From positions 1,860,001-1,924,000 of the forward strand of contig NZ_JAVLAS010000001.1 in NCBI RefSeq assembly GCF_032190635.1: a DNA stretch of 64,000 bases, in the 5' to 3' direction. Source of the stretch: Levilactobacillus zymae (GTDB lineage Bacteria > Bacillota > Bacilli > Lactobacillales > Lactobacillaceae). The translations under genes were made by a program, and so were the position numbers. Below the pieces are notes generated by a model that saw only the letters and a list, made by a program, of their open reading frames with translations, had not been told where the DNA came from and made no database searches. Of this stretch, positions 56,912 to 64,000 are shown piece after piece (position 1 is the stretch's first letter; each line of letters opens with the position of its first letter).

Positions 56912-57487
56912 TTACTTTAAGACGGCGAAACCACCGTTCCAAGAAATCTGTTCGCTGGCAGCTAACGTCATTTGCAAGAACCCGTAAGCCTCGAGTTCGC
57001 GGGCACGCTTCAGTGAACCCGCATCGATAACGGCCACGTCACTGCCCGCTAAGGCGGCGGCTAACGCTTGTTTAGCTTCGGTGGAATCCCCGGCCGTTAA
57101 AACCTTAGTCGGTGCCGCGCCACCAACCTGCTTGGCCACTAACGTTCCCGCAAAGGTCGTGTTGAACGCCTTAATGACCTGTGATTCAGGTAATAGTTCC
57201 GCCAATTGCGCCGTCGCGGAACTGTCGGCCGGAACCACTAAACCGTCCCAAGTGTCAAAGTCCAACGGGTTCGTGACATCCACAACAACCTTGCCCGCCA
57301 ACTGGGTGGCATTAGCCTTCGCAATGGCCAACGCTGCCGGGTACGGCACCGCCAAGATCACGATGGTCCCTAACGTCGTTACCGCATCGGCATGGCCCAA
57401 GTAGGTCACTTGGTTGCCCCCCTGAGTCATCAACCCACCAATTGCCTGTCCCATGTTACCCTTACCAAAAATCGTAATCTCTGCCAT
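56912..57487 (-). CDS. NADPH-dependent oxidoreductase (F420-dependent NADP reductase-like)
   Basis: 191 residues from the ATG at 57487 (GGAGGGA seven bases upstream; the GTG at 57490 is closer and less likely). Rossmann N-terminus EITIFGKGNMGQAIGGLMTQGGNQVTYLG, then VVVDVTNPL and VIKAFNT, the pattern of the NADP oxidoreductase coenzyme F420-dependent family (PF03807). Lactobacilli lack F420, so the partner is another flavin or a substrate unknown. Divergent from the Rrf2 gene, sharing candidate operators. Confidence 0.85.
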   Translation of the reverse strand: MAEITIFGKGNMGQAIGGLMTQGGNQVTYLGHADAVTTLGTIVILAVPYPAALAIAKANATQLAGKVVVDVTNPLDFDTWDGLVVPADSSATAQLAELLPESQVIKAFNTTFAGTLVAKQVGGAAPTKVLTAGDSTEAKQALAAALAGSDVAVIDAGSLKRARELEAYGFLQMTLAASEQISWNGGFAVLK

Positions 57488-57505
57488 CACGCAATCCCTC
57501 CAAAA

Positions 57506-57530
57506 AAGTGTATTATTTTTAAGTACACTT
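57506..57530. promoter_or_regulatory. Inverted repeat, candidate Rrf2 operator 1
   Basis: AAGTGTA-N11-TACACTT, seven-bp perfect arms, 18 bp upstream of the oxidoreductase ATG and close to its ribosome binding site. Confidence 0.5.
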
Positions 57531-57604
57531 ATAAATTAACCGATTTCTGAAAAATTGTCAATAATTAGCTTTTAAAAAGATTAATTAGGTCCTTCAAGAT
57601 GACG

Positions 57605-57636
57605 TTTTGTGAAAAGTGTTATAGAATATAATACAC
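57605..57636 (+). promoter_or_regulatory. Rrf2 promoter with candidate operator 2
   Basis: TTTTGT (57605-57610) and TATAAT (57627-57632), 16-bp spacer. GTGTTATAGAATATAATACAC (57616-57636) covers the -10 and shares the GTGT-AT-rich-ACAC pattern with the site at 57506. Confidence 0.5.
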
Positions 57637-57660
57637 AATTACCTTAAAGGAGCGGAAATC

Positions 57661-58080
57661 ATGGCAAATACCCAACTCAGCGATACCCTCCACGTCCTAA
57701 CCTACGTGGCCTATTTTGGGGGGCGGAAGATTACCAGTCAGGAAATGGCGAGCAGTCTCGCAACGTCTCCCAGCTTGGTGCGTAAGATCATGGCCAACCT
57801 CAAGCAACACGGTCTTTTAGTGCAGACCCACGGGACCACGAATTTGGCGTTAGCCCGCGATCCTCAAGCCATCACGCTGCGGGACGTCTACCGAACCTTG
57901 CCCGGTAACCCCGCCCTACTGAACGTGGACCGGCACACCTCCGAGCACTGCCCGGTTGGCGTGGCCATGCCACAAACGTTGACCCACTACTACAGCGAGG
58001 TTCAAGCCGCTGCCGAGGCCCAAATGGCCCGCATTTCGTTACAGGACATTCTGAACGACGTTCGCTTGCAAACCACTTAA
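57661..58080 (+). CDS. Rrf2-family transcriptional regulator
   Basis: 139 residues. Winged helix at about residues 5-65 (QLSDTLHVLTYVAYFGGRKITSQEMASSLATSPSLVRKIMANLKQHGLL) typical of Rrf2/YwnA. It has a single Cys in EHCPVGVAM, not the three-Cys cluster of IscR/NsrR, so an Fe-S sensor is unlikely. AAAGGAG seven bases upstream. Divergent from the NADPH oxidoreductase, which it likely controls. Confidence 0.9.
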   Translation: MANTQLSDTLHVLTYVAYFGGRKITSQEMASSLATSPSLVRKIMANLKQHGLLVQTHGTTNLALARDPQAITLRDVYRTLPGNPALLNVDRHTSEHCPVGVAMPQTLTHYYSEVQAAAEAQMARISLQDILNDVRLQTT

Positions 58081-58180
58081 AAATGTAGCAAAAATCAGGA
58101 ACCCCCGCATAAAATTAGGGGTTAACCTAGATGCCGCCCCCGAAACGTGTGCCCCAGAGAAACTTATTCCGTTGAACCTC

Positions 58181-58230
58181 AAAAGTGGTCATTATTCCAA
58201 CTTCAGGAATAATGACCACTTTAACGTTAA
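58181..58230. repeat. Hairpin repeat, copy 2
   Basis: AAAAGTGGTCATTATTCC / GGAATAATGACCACTTT arms followed by AACGTTAA. Differs from copy 3 (63511) at two of 50 positions. Lies between the converging Rrf2 and membrane protein genes and can act as their terminator. Confidence 0.85.
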
Positions 58231-58262
58231 TCTTCATAAACTAAACACTTTGATCTCACGCA

Positions 58263-59087
58263 CTAAGCTTGGCGAAAGGTTCGATGACCCAAGAGGACCA
58301 AGAGACCCAAAATCAGTTCCGCGCCGCCGGCAAAAATCACCACGCCTAAACTACTATGCCCAATGGCCGTTAACAGTGCCGTGACGCTGGCGGTCGATGT
58401 GGTCACCATCAGCGGTAACCCTAACCAGCCTACCAACCCGACGACAATGGCGAGGATGCCACCTAAGGCCAAGCTGGGCCCCAAGCTGCCCAGAAAATGA
58501 TGAATGCTTAACGCATAGATCAGCGTGACCACCAGCAGCAGTAACGTGGCAACCAATCCATAAAAGTTTAGCTGACGGGCCCGTTGTAACCGCGCGGCCG
58601 CCACCTGCATAGCTGACGTATTAAACGCTTGGGTTACTAACTTTTGCGCCTGCTTAGCCACCTGCGCGGTTAGCGTGGAGCTGGCGGAAACGCCCGCCGA
58701 ACTGGCCTGCGCGCTAATAGCATTAGTCAGTTCCGTGGCATCCACCGTGGTGGTTGCCTGACCGTACAACTGCGTGACACCTTGCGCCAAATACGGCTGG
58801 ATCACACTAGTCGTAACGGGGTCACCCGTCACGCCTAAATCGTTGAGATCGTTATTCAAGCGGTTAATGACCTTTTCTCCCACCGTTGAGCGGGAGACGA
58901 CCCCCGCCGTGTACGTGGCGTTAAAGACGGTCAATTTTAACCCTAACGTGACCGTTAACAGCAGCACTAAGAAGGCTCCCCAGCGCGCTAACGCCGGTCG
59001 TCGTTGATACGTTGTGGGTTTCGGCTGTTGTTGTGACGGCTCTTCATCCGCAAAATGGTAGCGCGCCATGCGACTATCAGCACTCAT
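58263..59087 (-). CDS. Four-helix membrane protein of unknown function
   Basis: 274 residues from the ATG at 59087, eight bases after GGAGGTGG. A polar N-terminus rich in Gln/Pro, first helix about 39-60 (WGAFLVLLLTVTLGLKLTVF), a 110-residue extracellular domain with Ser/Thr/Ala-rich helices (SAQASSAGVSASSTLTAQVAKQAQKL), then three helices at about 175-200, 207-230 and 240-268. I do not recognise the family. Upstream on the same strand is ccpA, but a terminator separates them. Confidence 0.75.
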   Translation of the reverse strand: MSADSRMARYHFADEEPSQQQPKPTTYQRRPALARWGAFLVLLLTVTLGLKLTVFNATYTAGVVSRSTVGEKVINRLNNDLNDLGVTGDPVTTSVIQPYLAQGVTQLYGQATTTVDATELTNAISAQASSAGVSASSTLTAQVAKQAQKLVTQAFNTSAMQVAAARLQRARQLNFYGLVATLLLLVVTLIYALSIHHFLGSLGPSLALGGILAIVVGLVGWLGLPLMVTTSTASVTALLTAIGHSSLGVVIFAGGAELILGLLVLLGHRTFRQA

Positions 59088-59172
59088 CCCAGCCACCTCC
59101 ATCACAAAATTAATTGTTTTTCATTGTAGCACACTTAGTTGGGTAAAGGATTAAGGCGACCTTAAGTTCACG

Positions 59173-59208
59173 CAAAAAGCGGCGAAATTTATCCGAATTT
59201 CGCCGCCC
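59173..59208 (-). terminator. Terminator of ccpA
   Basis: GCGGCGAAATT pairs with AATTTCGCCGC (59178-59206), minus-strand T-run TTTTTGCG. It lies ten bases past the distal TAA at 59218, i.e. at the end of the full-length gene and 170 bp past the internal stop. Confidence 0.85.
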
Positions 59209-59217
59209 ACAAACCGC

Positions 59218-60219
59218 TTATTTGGTTGAGCTACGCTTCATTAACCCGTAAGGTAAAATGACGGTGTTTTCCTCAACCGTTTCGTTATTCATTAACTTGG
59301 TCAATAAGCGCATCGCCACGGCCCCAATATCATAGAGGGGTTGGGTGATGGAGCTCATCTTTGGCCGCACTAATTCGGTTTATTTCGTGTCGTTACTGGT
59401 GATGACCTCAAACTCACCTGGCACGTCAATTTTGGCATCCGTCAGGCCGTTCATGACCCCAGCTGCTAATTCGTCGTCACCGACAAAAGCGGCCGTTGCC
59501 CCAGCAGCGGTCAGGGCTGGTTCTAAGGCCTGCCCTGCCTTGTAAGTGTAGTCCGTTTCAAAAACCAACTTGTCATCGTAGGTCAAGCCGGCATCCTTCA
59601 ACGCCTTCTTGTACCCCTTCAACCGGTAATCGTGGTTGATGGCTTCATCCATTGGTCCCGAAACAAAGGCGATCTTTTGGTTGCCGTGGTCAATCAAGTT
59701 CTTGACGGCTTCCGCCACCGCGGCCACGTAATCGATATTCACGCTGGGTTGCGACTTTTCAGCATCCACGGATCCCGCCAAAACGATTGGCGCTTTCGAA
59801 CGTTTAAATTCTTCACGGAGTTCGGGGGTTACCCGATTACCCATGAAAATAATGCCGTCAACTTGCTTAGCCATTAGGGTGTTTAACACCTGGACCTCTT
59901 TGCCACCATTTTCATCGGAATTGGTCAAGATGATGTTGTACTTATACATCATCGCGATATCATCAATCCCGCGGGCTAGGGAAGCAAAATACGCGTTAGT
60001 CACGTCGGGGATAATAACCCCTACAGTGGTTGTTTTCTTGCTAGCTAATCCCCGTGCAACGGCGTTTGGACGATAGTCAAGGCGGTCGATGACCTCCAAT
60101 ACTTTCTTCCGCGTAGCTGGTTTAACGTTGGGATTGCCGTTCACCACCCGAGATACGGTAGCCATGGAGACCGCCGCCTCACGTGCCACATCGTAAATTG
60201 TTACTGTCTGTTTTTCCAT
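59218..60219 (-). pseudogene. ccpA: ccpA (catabolite control protein A) interrupted by an in-frame TAA
   Basis: Read from the ATG at 60219 the frame has 333 codons to a TAA at 59218, the exact usual CcpA length, but codon 280 (59382-59380) is TAA. The 279-residue product keeps the LacI-type helix-turn-helix (VTIYDVAREAAVSMATVSRVVNGNPNVKP) and most of the sensor. It lacks the last 53 codons, whose frame is intact ([23 protein letters not shown]..., final KRSSTK). The stop replaces the Leu expected before TELVRP; TTA to TAA is one base. CcpA needs the C-terminal subdomain for HPr-Ser-P binding and dimer contacts, so function is probably lost. A sequencing error cannot be excluded. Confidence 0.85.
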
Positions 60220-60280
60220 AACGATAGCCCTTTCTTTACTGTTTTGATTTGTTTTCATCCGTTTTCATGCGACTTGAACT

Positions 60281-60309
60281 AGTATACAAAAAGTTAGTTT
60301 CATACGCAA
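60281..60309 (-). promoter_or_regulatory. Promoter of ccpA
   Basis: Minus-strand TTGCGT (60304-60309), 17 bp, TATACT (60281-60286). Confidence 0.65.
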
Positions 60310-60311
60310 GT

Positions 60312-60325
60312 TGAAAACGCTTTCA
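60312..60325. promoter_or_regulatory. CRE operator between ccpA and pepQ
   Basis: TGAAAACGCTTTCA fits the consensus TGWNANCGNTNWCA at every position and lies just upstream of the ccpA -35. It would give autoregulation by CcpA and touch pepQ expression. Confidence 0.85.
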
Positions 60326-60376
60326 TATCAAAGAATACCCTAATTTCATGGAATTTTCAAGCCTAGAGGTCAGCTA

Positions 60377-60385
60377 TGCTATAAT
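60377..60385 (+). promoter_or_regulatory. Extended -10 promoter of pepQ
   Basis: TGCTATAAT with consensus -10 at 60380-60385; no matching -35. Confidence 0.55.
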
Positions 60386-60412
60386 GGGGCTAACATTTGA
60401 AAGGGTGATGAC

Positions 60413-61510
60413 ATGACAAAACTCGAACAGATCCAGCAATGGACTGCTGATCAACACGCGGATCTAACCTACTTAAGTAATCCCAAAACGATTCAATATT
60501 TAACCGGCTTTGGGAGCGACCCCATCGAACGGGTCTTAGCTTTAGTGGTCTTCCCCGACCAAGATCCCTTCATCTTCGCACCAGCCTTAGAAGTTGAAGT
60601 CATCAAGGAAACGGGTTGGGCCTTCCCAGTCATCGGTTACCTGGATCACGAGAATCCTTGGGCCATGATTGGTGACCAAATCAAACAACGCCACGTTAAC
60701 CCGGCGCACATCGCGTTGGAAAAAGGCCAACTGCAAGTCGCCCGCATGGAAGCCCTAGGCGCCCAATTCACCGCTCCGGCCTTCGATATCGACATTACCA
60801 GCTTCATCGACCACATGCGCCTGATTAAGTCGGCTGACGAAATCAAAAAGCTCGAAATTGCTGGTAAGTGGGACGATTTCGCCTTCGAACACGGGTTTGC
60901 GGCCGTCAAGGCGGGCAAGACGGAACAATCCGCCGTGGCCGAACTGCAATACGCTTTAATGAAGGAAGGCATCATGGAAATGTCCTTCGGGAGCCTGGTG
61001 CAAGCCGGCGCCCACGCCGCCGAACCGCACGGCGCCACCAACGATACCAAGTTCCAAAACAACGAACTGGTCTTGTTTGACTTAGGAACGGTCTACGACG
61101 GCTACATCTCCGACGCTTCCCGGACGGTGGCCCTAGGCACGCCGACCGCCAAGCAAAAGGAAATCTACGACGTCTGCCTCGAAGCACAATTAACGGCCCA
61201 AGCCGCCGTGAAACCGGGCATGACCGCCGCCGAACTCGACAAGGTCGCCCGTGACATCATCACCAAGGCCGGCTACGGCGAATACTTCATTCACCGGTTA
61301 GGTCACGGGATGGGGATGAGTGATCACGAATTTCCATCCATCATGGTGGGCAACGACCTGGTCTTAGAACCAGGGATGTGCTTCTCCATCGAACCCGGCA
61401 TCTACATCCCAGGGGTCGCCGGTGTCCGGATTGAAGACTGCGTCCACGTCACGGCCGACGGGAGCTTACCGTTCACCCACACGTCTAAAGAATTAACTTA
61501 CGTAGGCTAA
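60413..61510 (+). CDS. pepQ: Xaa-Pro dipeptidase PepQ
   Basis: 365 residues, M24 family (pita-bread fold). Metal ligands are in place: LFDLGTVYDGYISDASRT (two Asp), HRLGHGMGMSDHE (His), EPGMCFSIEPGIY (Glu) and GVRIEDCVHV (Glu). The enzyme cleaves Xaa-Pro dipeptides in the cytosol. AAAGGGTG precedes the ATG at 60413. The divergent pepQ-ccpA arrangement with a CRE between them is known from several lactobacilli. Confidence 0.96.
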   Translation: MTKLEQIQQWTADQHADLTYLSNPKTIQYLTGFGSDPIERVLALVVFPDQDPFIFAPALEVEVIKETGWAFPVIGYLDHENPWAMIGDQIKQRHVNPAHIALEKGQLQVARMEALGAQFTAPAFDIDITSFIDHMRLIKSADEIKKLEIAGKWDDFAFEHGFAAVKAGKTEQSAVAELQYALMKEGIMEMSFGSLVQAGAHAAEPHGATNDTKFQNNELVLFDLGTVYDGYISDASRTVALGTPTAKQKEIYDVCLEAQLTAQAAVKPGMTAAELDKVARDIITKAGYGEYFIHRLGHGMGMSDHEFPSIMVGNDLVLEPGMCFSIEPGIYIPGVAGVRIEDCVHVTADGSLPFTHTSKELTYVG

Positions 61511-61520
61511 AATAACCATA

Positions 61521-61553
61521 CAAAAACCGTAGCGCAACGGCTACGGTTTTTTG
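61521..61553. terminator. Bidirectional terminator (pepQ / YtxH-like gene)
   Basis: AAAAACCGTAGC pairs with GCTACGGTTTTT around GCAACG. Confidence 0.85.
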
Positions 61554-61558
61554 TGTGG

Positions 61559-61984
61559 CTATTTTTCTGAAGATTCGGAGTCAGTGGTATCGGTTGGGGC
61601 CGCAGGCGTGGGGCCGTCCGTGGGGGTCGCCGTGGTAGAGGCTGGCGCTTCACTGGTTGACTCGGCGGTCATGGTGGGCACGTCATCGCTACTTAACACG
61701 ATATCGTCATCGGTGGCCGCGGCCGTCTCATCGGTCGCCGTCCGCCAGTCTTCTTCATTCTCATCCGCGGATTTCTCCCCCATGTGTTCACTGAGGTTTT
61801 CCTTGAAATCGTCGAGGGCATCGGCGGCGTAGAAGGCGTAATCGATAGCCCGGTCTTTCAAGGCATCACATTGTTCGCGCGCCATATCCTTTAACGCCTC
61901 GCGTTTTTCTAAATCTAACGCGTGGTAAGCCGCGTAGGCCGCGCCACCTAAAACTAAGCCTGCTAATAATTTGTGTTTTGCCAT
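61559..61984 (-). CDS. YtxH-like small protein with acidic tail
   Basis: 141 residues. Short N-terminal hydrophobic segment (LLAGLVLGGAAYAAYHAL), a helical charged middle, and from about residue 70 a Thr/Asp/Glu/Ser/Pro-rich tail with low complexity. The gene order DUF948-YtxH-like downstream of a shared promoter is familiar from Bacillus (ytxG-ytxH general stress operon) and lactobacilli beside ccpA/pepQ. Similarity to YtxH is weak, so the name is by context. 21 bp after the DUF948 gene. Confidence 0.75.
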   Translation of the reverse strand: MAKHKLLAGLVLGGAAYAAYHALDLEKREALKDMAREQCDALKDRAIDYAFYAADALDDFKENLSEHMGEKSADENEEDWRTATDETAAATDDDIVLSSDDVPTMTAESTSEAPASTTATPTDGPTPAAPTDTTDSESSEK

Positions 61985-62005
61985 TCTGATGACTTCCCTT
62001 CCGTG

Positions 62006-62422
62006 TTAATCGTTCGTCTGGTGCTTACGACTCCGGCTCCGGTATAGGTCAAAGGCCGTCTTACCCACCCGAGCGGCTAATGAGCTCGTGGCAGATTTCT
62101 TAGCGGTCTCGCCTACCCGGTCCGTTAATTTACGGGTCGCCGTGTTCAGATCGGACACGCTTTCTCCCAGGTCAGCCGCCGCTTGAAAGACGGGATCAAT
62201 CTTGGCCACCTTCTGGTTCACGTCCGCCAATAATTCATTGGCGTTGGCCATGATATTTTCCGTCTGATGACTCAACGTATCCACATCACTGGTCATGGTT
62301 TTCATTGAACGATTCAACTCGCCCAACGTTTTGTTCAACTTCACTAAGAACATCCCAATGAAGAGCACCAAGATCAACAACGCAATCGCTGCAATCAAGC
62401 CTGCTATTTGTCCACCGGTCAT
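62006..62422 (-). CDS. DUF948 membrane protein (YtxG type)
   Basis: 138 residues from the ATG at 62422 (AAGGAGGGG just upstream). N-terminal hydrophobic helix (about 5-27) followed by a long helical/coiled-coil region with heptad-like LNRSMKTMTSDVDTLSHQTENIMANANELLADVNQKV, then a basic tail. In Bacillus the relative YtxG belongs to the sigma-B regulon; here regulation is unknown. Forms an operon with the YtxH-like gene. Confidence 0.85.
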   Translation of the reverse strand: MTGGQIAGLIAAIALLILVLFIGMFLVKLNKTLGELNRSMKTMTSDVDTLSHQTENIMANANELLADVNQKVAKIDPVFQAAADLGESVSDLNTATRKLTDRVGETAKKSATSSLAARVGKTAFDLYRSRSRKHQTND

Positions 62423-62612
62423 GACAACCCCTCCTTGTACTTGGTTACTTACCAATAGAATAGCATTGTCGCGTCGGGCGTGCAATGAAAACCCTACCTT
62501 AACGCCGCAATTTCCCCACTAACCGTAGGCGTTTCCCGCAAAATCTGCTAAACTAGAATTTGATTTATTTTCTAAGCCCACCGCCAAAACTTAGCCAAAG
62601 GAGGCTCGTCTC

Positions 62613-63488
62613 TTGACGATCCAAACAGCCGTTACTACGGCGTTAAAATCGAATCAGTGGTTCCAAAACTACCTAAAATCGTTTAACTGGGAGTCCTTTC
62701 TCCACCTCATCACCACCCGTTTTTTATCCCTCTTGTCGCTAACGATCCTGTTCTTGGTGATCAACCTGGTCGGTAAAGCAATCCTTAACCGTAGCTTCAA
62801 GCGTTACCTCCAGAATAAGGACCAGTCCAGCAACCGGCTCCAGACCATCAGTATGCTAACCATGAACCTCTTTCACTACACCATCCTCTTCTTCTGGATC
62901 TACGCCATTCTCTCTACCCTGGGGGTTCCCGTAGGCACTCTGGTTGCCGGGGCCGGAATCTTTAGCCTGGCATTAGGACTAGGGGCCCAAGGGTTTGTTA
63001 GCGATCTGGTCACTGGCATTTCAATTCTGATGGAACAACAACTCGACGTGGGCGACGCGGTGAAGATTGGGACCATCGAAGGAACCGTCACCGCGATTGG
63101 GCTCCGGACCACTCAGGTCACCAGCGCCGACGGGACGATTAACTTCATCCCCAACCGGAACATCACCATTATCTCCAACCGCTCGCGCAACAATATGCGG
63201 GCCTTAGTGAACATTCCGATCGCCACCACCACACCGGTAGAAGAGCTGCGTCCCATCATCGACAAGGTCAATGCCCAGCTGGTGCCCCAACACCCCAGCA
63301 TCATCGAGGAACCGGCCATTATTGGGATTGTGACCTTGCCCACCGGGGAATTAGTCTACCAAGTCGTCTTGATGACTAAAAATGGCAGCCAATTTAATCT
63401 CCAGGCAACCTTCTTAACCGCCTACCTCAAGGCAATTCGGCAGGCCGGGATCCACCTGCCAACCCATAATCTCACTCCCAAGGCTTAA
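62613..63488 (+). CDS. Mechanosensitive channel of small conductance, MscS family
   Basis: 291 residues, TTG start at 62613 with AAAGGAGG eight bases upstream. Three membrane segments: about 32-53, 80-102 and the pore helix around 105-135 with the Gly/Ala-rich VPVGTLVAGAGIFSLALGLGAQGFVSDLVTGI characteristic of MscS TM3, then the beta domain (DVGDAVKIGTIEGTVTAIGLRTTQVTSADGTINFIPNRNI) and the C-terminal domain. Opens on hypo-osmotic shock. Monocistronic; hairpin repeat follows. Confidence 0.93.
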   Translation: MTIQTAVTTALKSNQWFQNYLKSFNWESFLHLITTRFLSLLSLTILFLVINLVGKAILNRSFKRYLQNKDQSSNRLQTISMLTMNLFHYTILFFWIYAILSTLGVPVGTLVAGAGIFSLALGLGAQGFVSDLVTGISILMEQQLDVGDAVKIGTIEGTVTAIGLRTTQVTSADGTINFIPNRNITIISNRSRNNMRALVNIPIATTTPVEELRPIIDKVNAQLVPQHPSIIEEPAIIGIVTLPTGELVYQVVLMTKNGSQFNLQATFLTAYLKAIRQAGIHLPTHNLTPKA

Positions 63489-63510
63489 GGTGGCCGGTAC
63501 CGTCTAATCC

Positions 63511-63560
63511 AAAAGTGGTCATTATTCCAAGTTCAGGAATAATGACCACTTTTACGTTAA
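63511..63560. repeat. Hairpin repeat, copy 3
   Basis: AAAAGTGGTCATTATTCC / GGAATAATGACCACTTT arms with loop AAGTTCA, then TACGTTAA. Between converging mscS and the CBS gene, where it may act as terminator. Confidence 0.85.
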
Positions 63561-63593
63561 AGCTCACCTACTAATACCTTTGGGATCACTTTC

Positions 63594-64000
63594 TTACTCA
63601 GAATCACCCACGGCCACATCGGCCCGGGGGCTAACCTGATACTGTTTGTTCAGATTATGGGCTAAGTAATTCACGCGTTTTAAGATTTCTCGTCGTGTAA
63701 TGATGCCCCGAAATGTCATCTCGTCGTCAACTAGCGGGATAAAGGGGTCATCCACCAACAAATTGAGAATGGTTTCCAACTTGGTTTCATCATCGACCCA
63801 GTGCCGAATGGGCTGCATCACTTCGGAGACCAGCACCCCACTCAATTGGTCAACGGCCGCACCGGGAACCTGTAACAGGCGGTCCGTCACGGCCGACAAC
63901 GCCAACATTCCTTGCAAATGATCGTCCGGTGAGAGCACCGGAATGCGGGTGTACCCCACCTTGGAGAGCACCATTAACGCATGTTCCAGATTATTGGTGG
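63594..64000 (-). CDS. CBS-domain protein (DarB/CbpB-YkuL type), N-terminus beyond the edge
   Basis: Frame is open across 64000 (TNNLEHALMVLSKVGYTRIPVLSP continues upstream of the ATG at 63974), so the start is outside. Two CBS motifs are visible: VLSKVGYTRIPVLSPDDHLQGMLALSAV and ILNLLVDDPFIPLVDDEMTFRGIITRREIL. A stand-alone tandem-CBS protein of about 150 residues fits DarB/CbpB, which binds c-di-AMP and controls Rel and pyruvate carboxylase in relatives; assignment is by pattern. Confidence 0.8.
   Translation of the reverse strand, partial: TNNLEHALMVLSKVGYTRIPVLSPDDHLQGMLALSAVTDRLLQVPGAAVDQLSGVLVSEVMQPIRHWVDDETKLETILNLLVDDPFIPLVDDEMTFRGIITRREILKRVNYLAHNLNKQYQVSPRADVAVGDSE

Overview
The window looks like the chromosome of a heterofermentative-type lactobacillus. 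Supporting signs are pepV, pepQ divergent from ccpA, spx and mecA, alsS-alsD, the comG operon followed by ytxK and ackA, an rrn operon with a long tRNA array, and a sortase signal of the LPQTxE type. The 16S V1 region and the moderately high GC suggest the Levilactobacillus (L. brevis) group. That genus call is inference from reading, not from an alignment. No phage, transposase or CRISPR array was seen.

Layout. 0-6.3 kb: end of an unidentified gene, a small membrane protein, universal stress protein, dipeptidase PepV, NAD(P)HX dehydratase, a degenerate RsuA-type protein and a MurJ/YtgP-type flippase. 6.4-12.3 kb: a small conserved protein, a flavodoxin-like protein with a membrane tail, leuS behind a T-box leader, a PAP2 phosphatase and an MnmM/YtqB-type methyltransferase. 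11.9-16.9 kb: a MarR regulator divergent from alsS-alsD (acetoin branch), then an acetylesterase-PadR operon with two operator-like palindromes, and a small nitroreductase. 16.9-19.6 kb: a three-gene operon that looks like a c-di-GMP-linked exopolysaccharide synthase (degenerate EAL protein, small membrane protein, GT2 synthase). 19.8-24.0 kb: mecA, spx, an MBL hydrolase, an ABM-fold protein and a DUF2075 ATPase.

24.0-31.0 kb is a complete rrn operon on the minus strand. Three tandem promoters precede 16S, 23S and 5S, followed by 18 tRNA genes in which an Asp/fMet pair appears twice. 31.0-38.6 kb: an S1-domain protein, cyclophilin, PgpA, DedA, and a yun/yut-type cluster (TIGR01906, YutF, YutD, 5'-nucleotidase), then a phosphoesterase and an aldo/keto reductase. 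38.7-47.3 kb: an amino acid permease, ackA, ytxK (apparently with a CTG start), comGG to comGA, and yebC. 47.5-56.7 kb: two tandem secreted C39-like proteins, a glutamine-type ABC transporter with fused binding protein and permease, and a 1536-residue LPQTNE-anchored surface protein with leucine-rich repeats and 73-residue tandem repeats. 56.9-64 kb: an NADPH oxidoreductase divergent from an Rrf2 regulator, a membrane protein, ccpA carrying an in-frame stop, pepQ, two envelope-stress-type small proteins, an MscS channel and the start of a CBS-domain protein.

Most notable: the in-frame TAA in an otherwise intact 333-codon ccpA; the EAL/GT2 operon; the PadR double operator; the RsuA-type protein without its catalytic Asp; the CTG start of ytxK; and a 50-bp hairpin repeat present three times.
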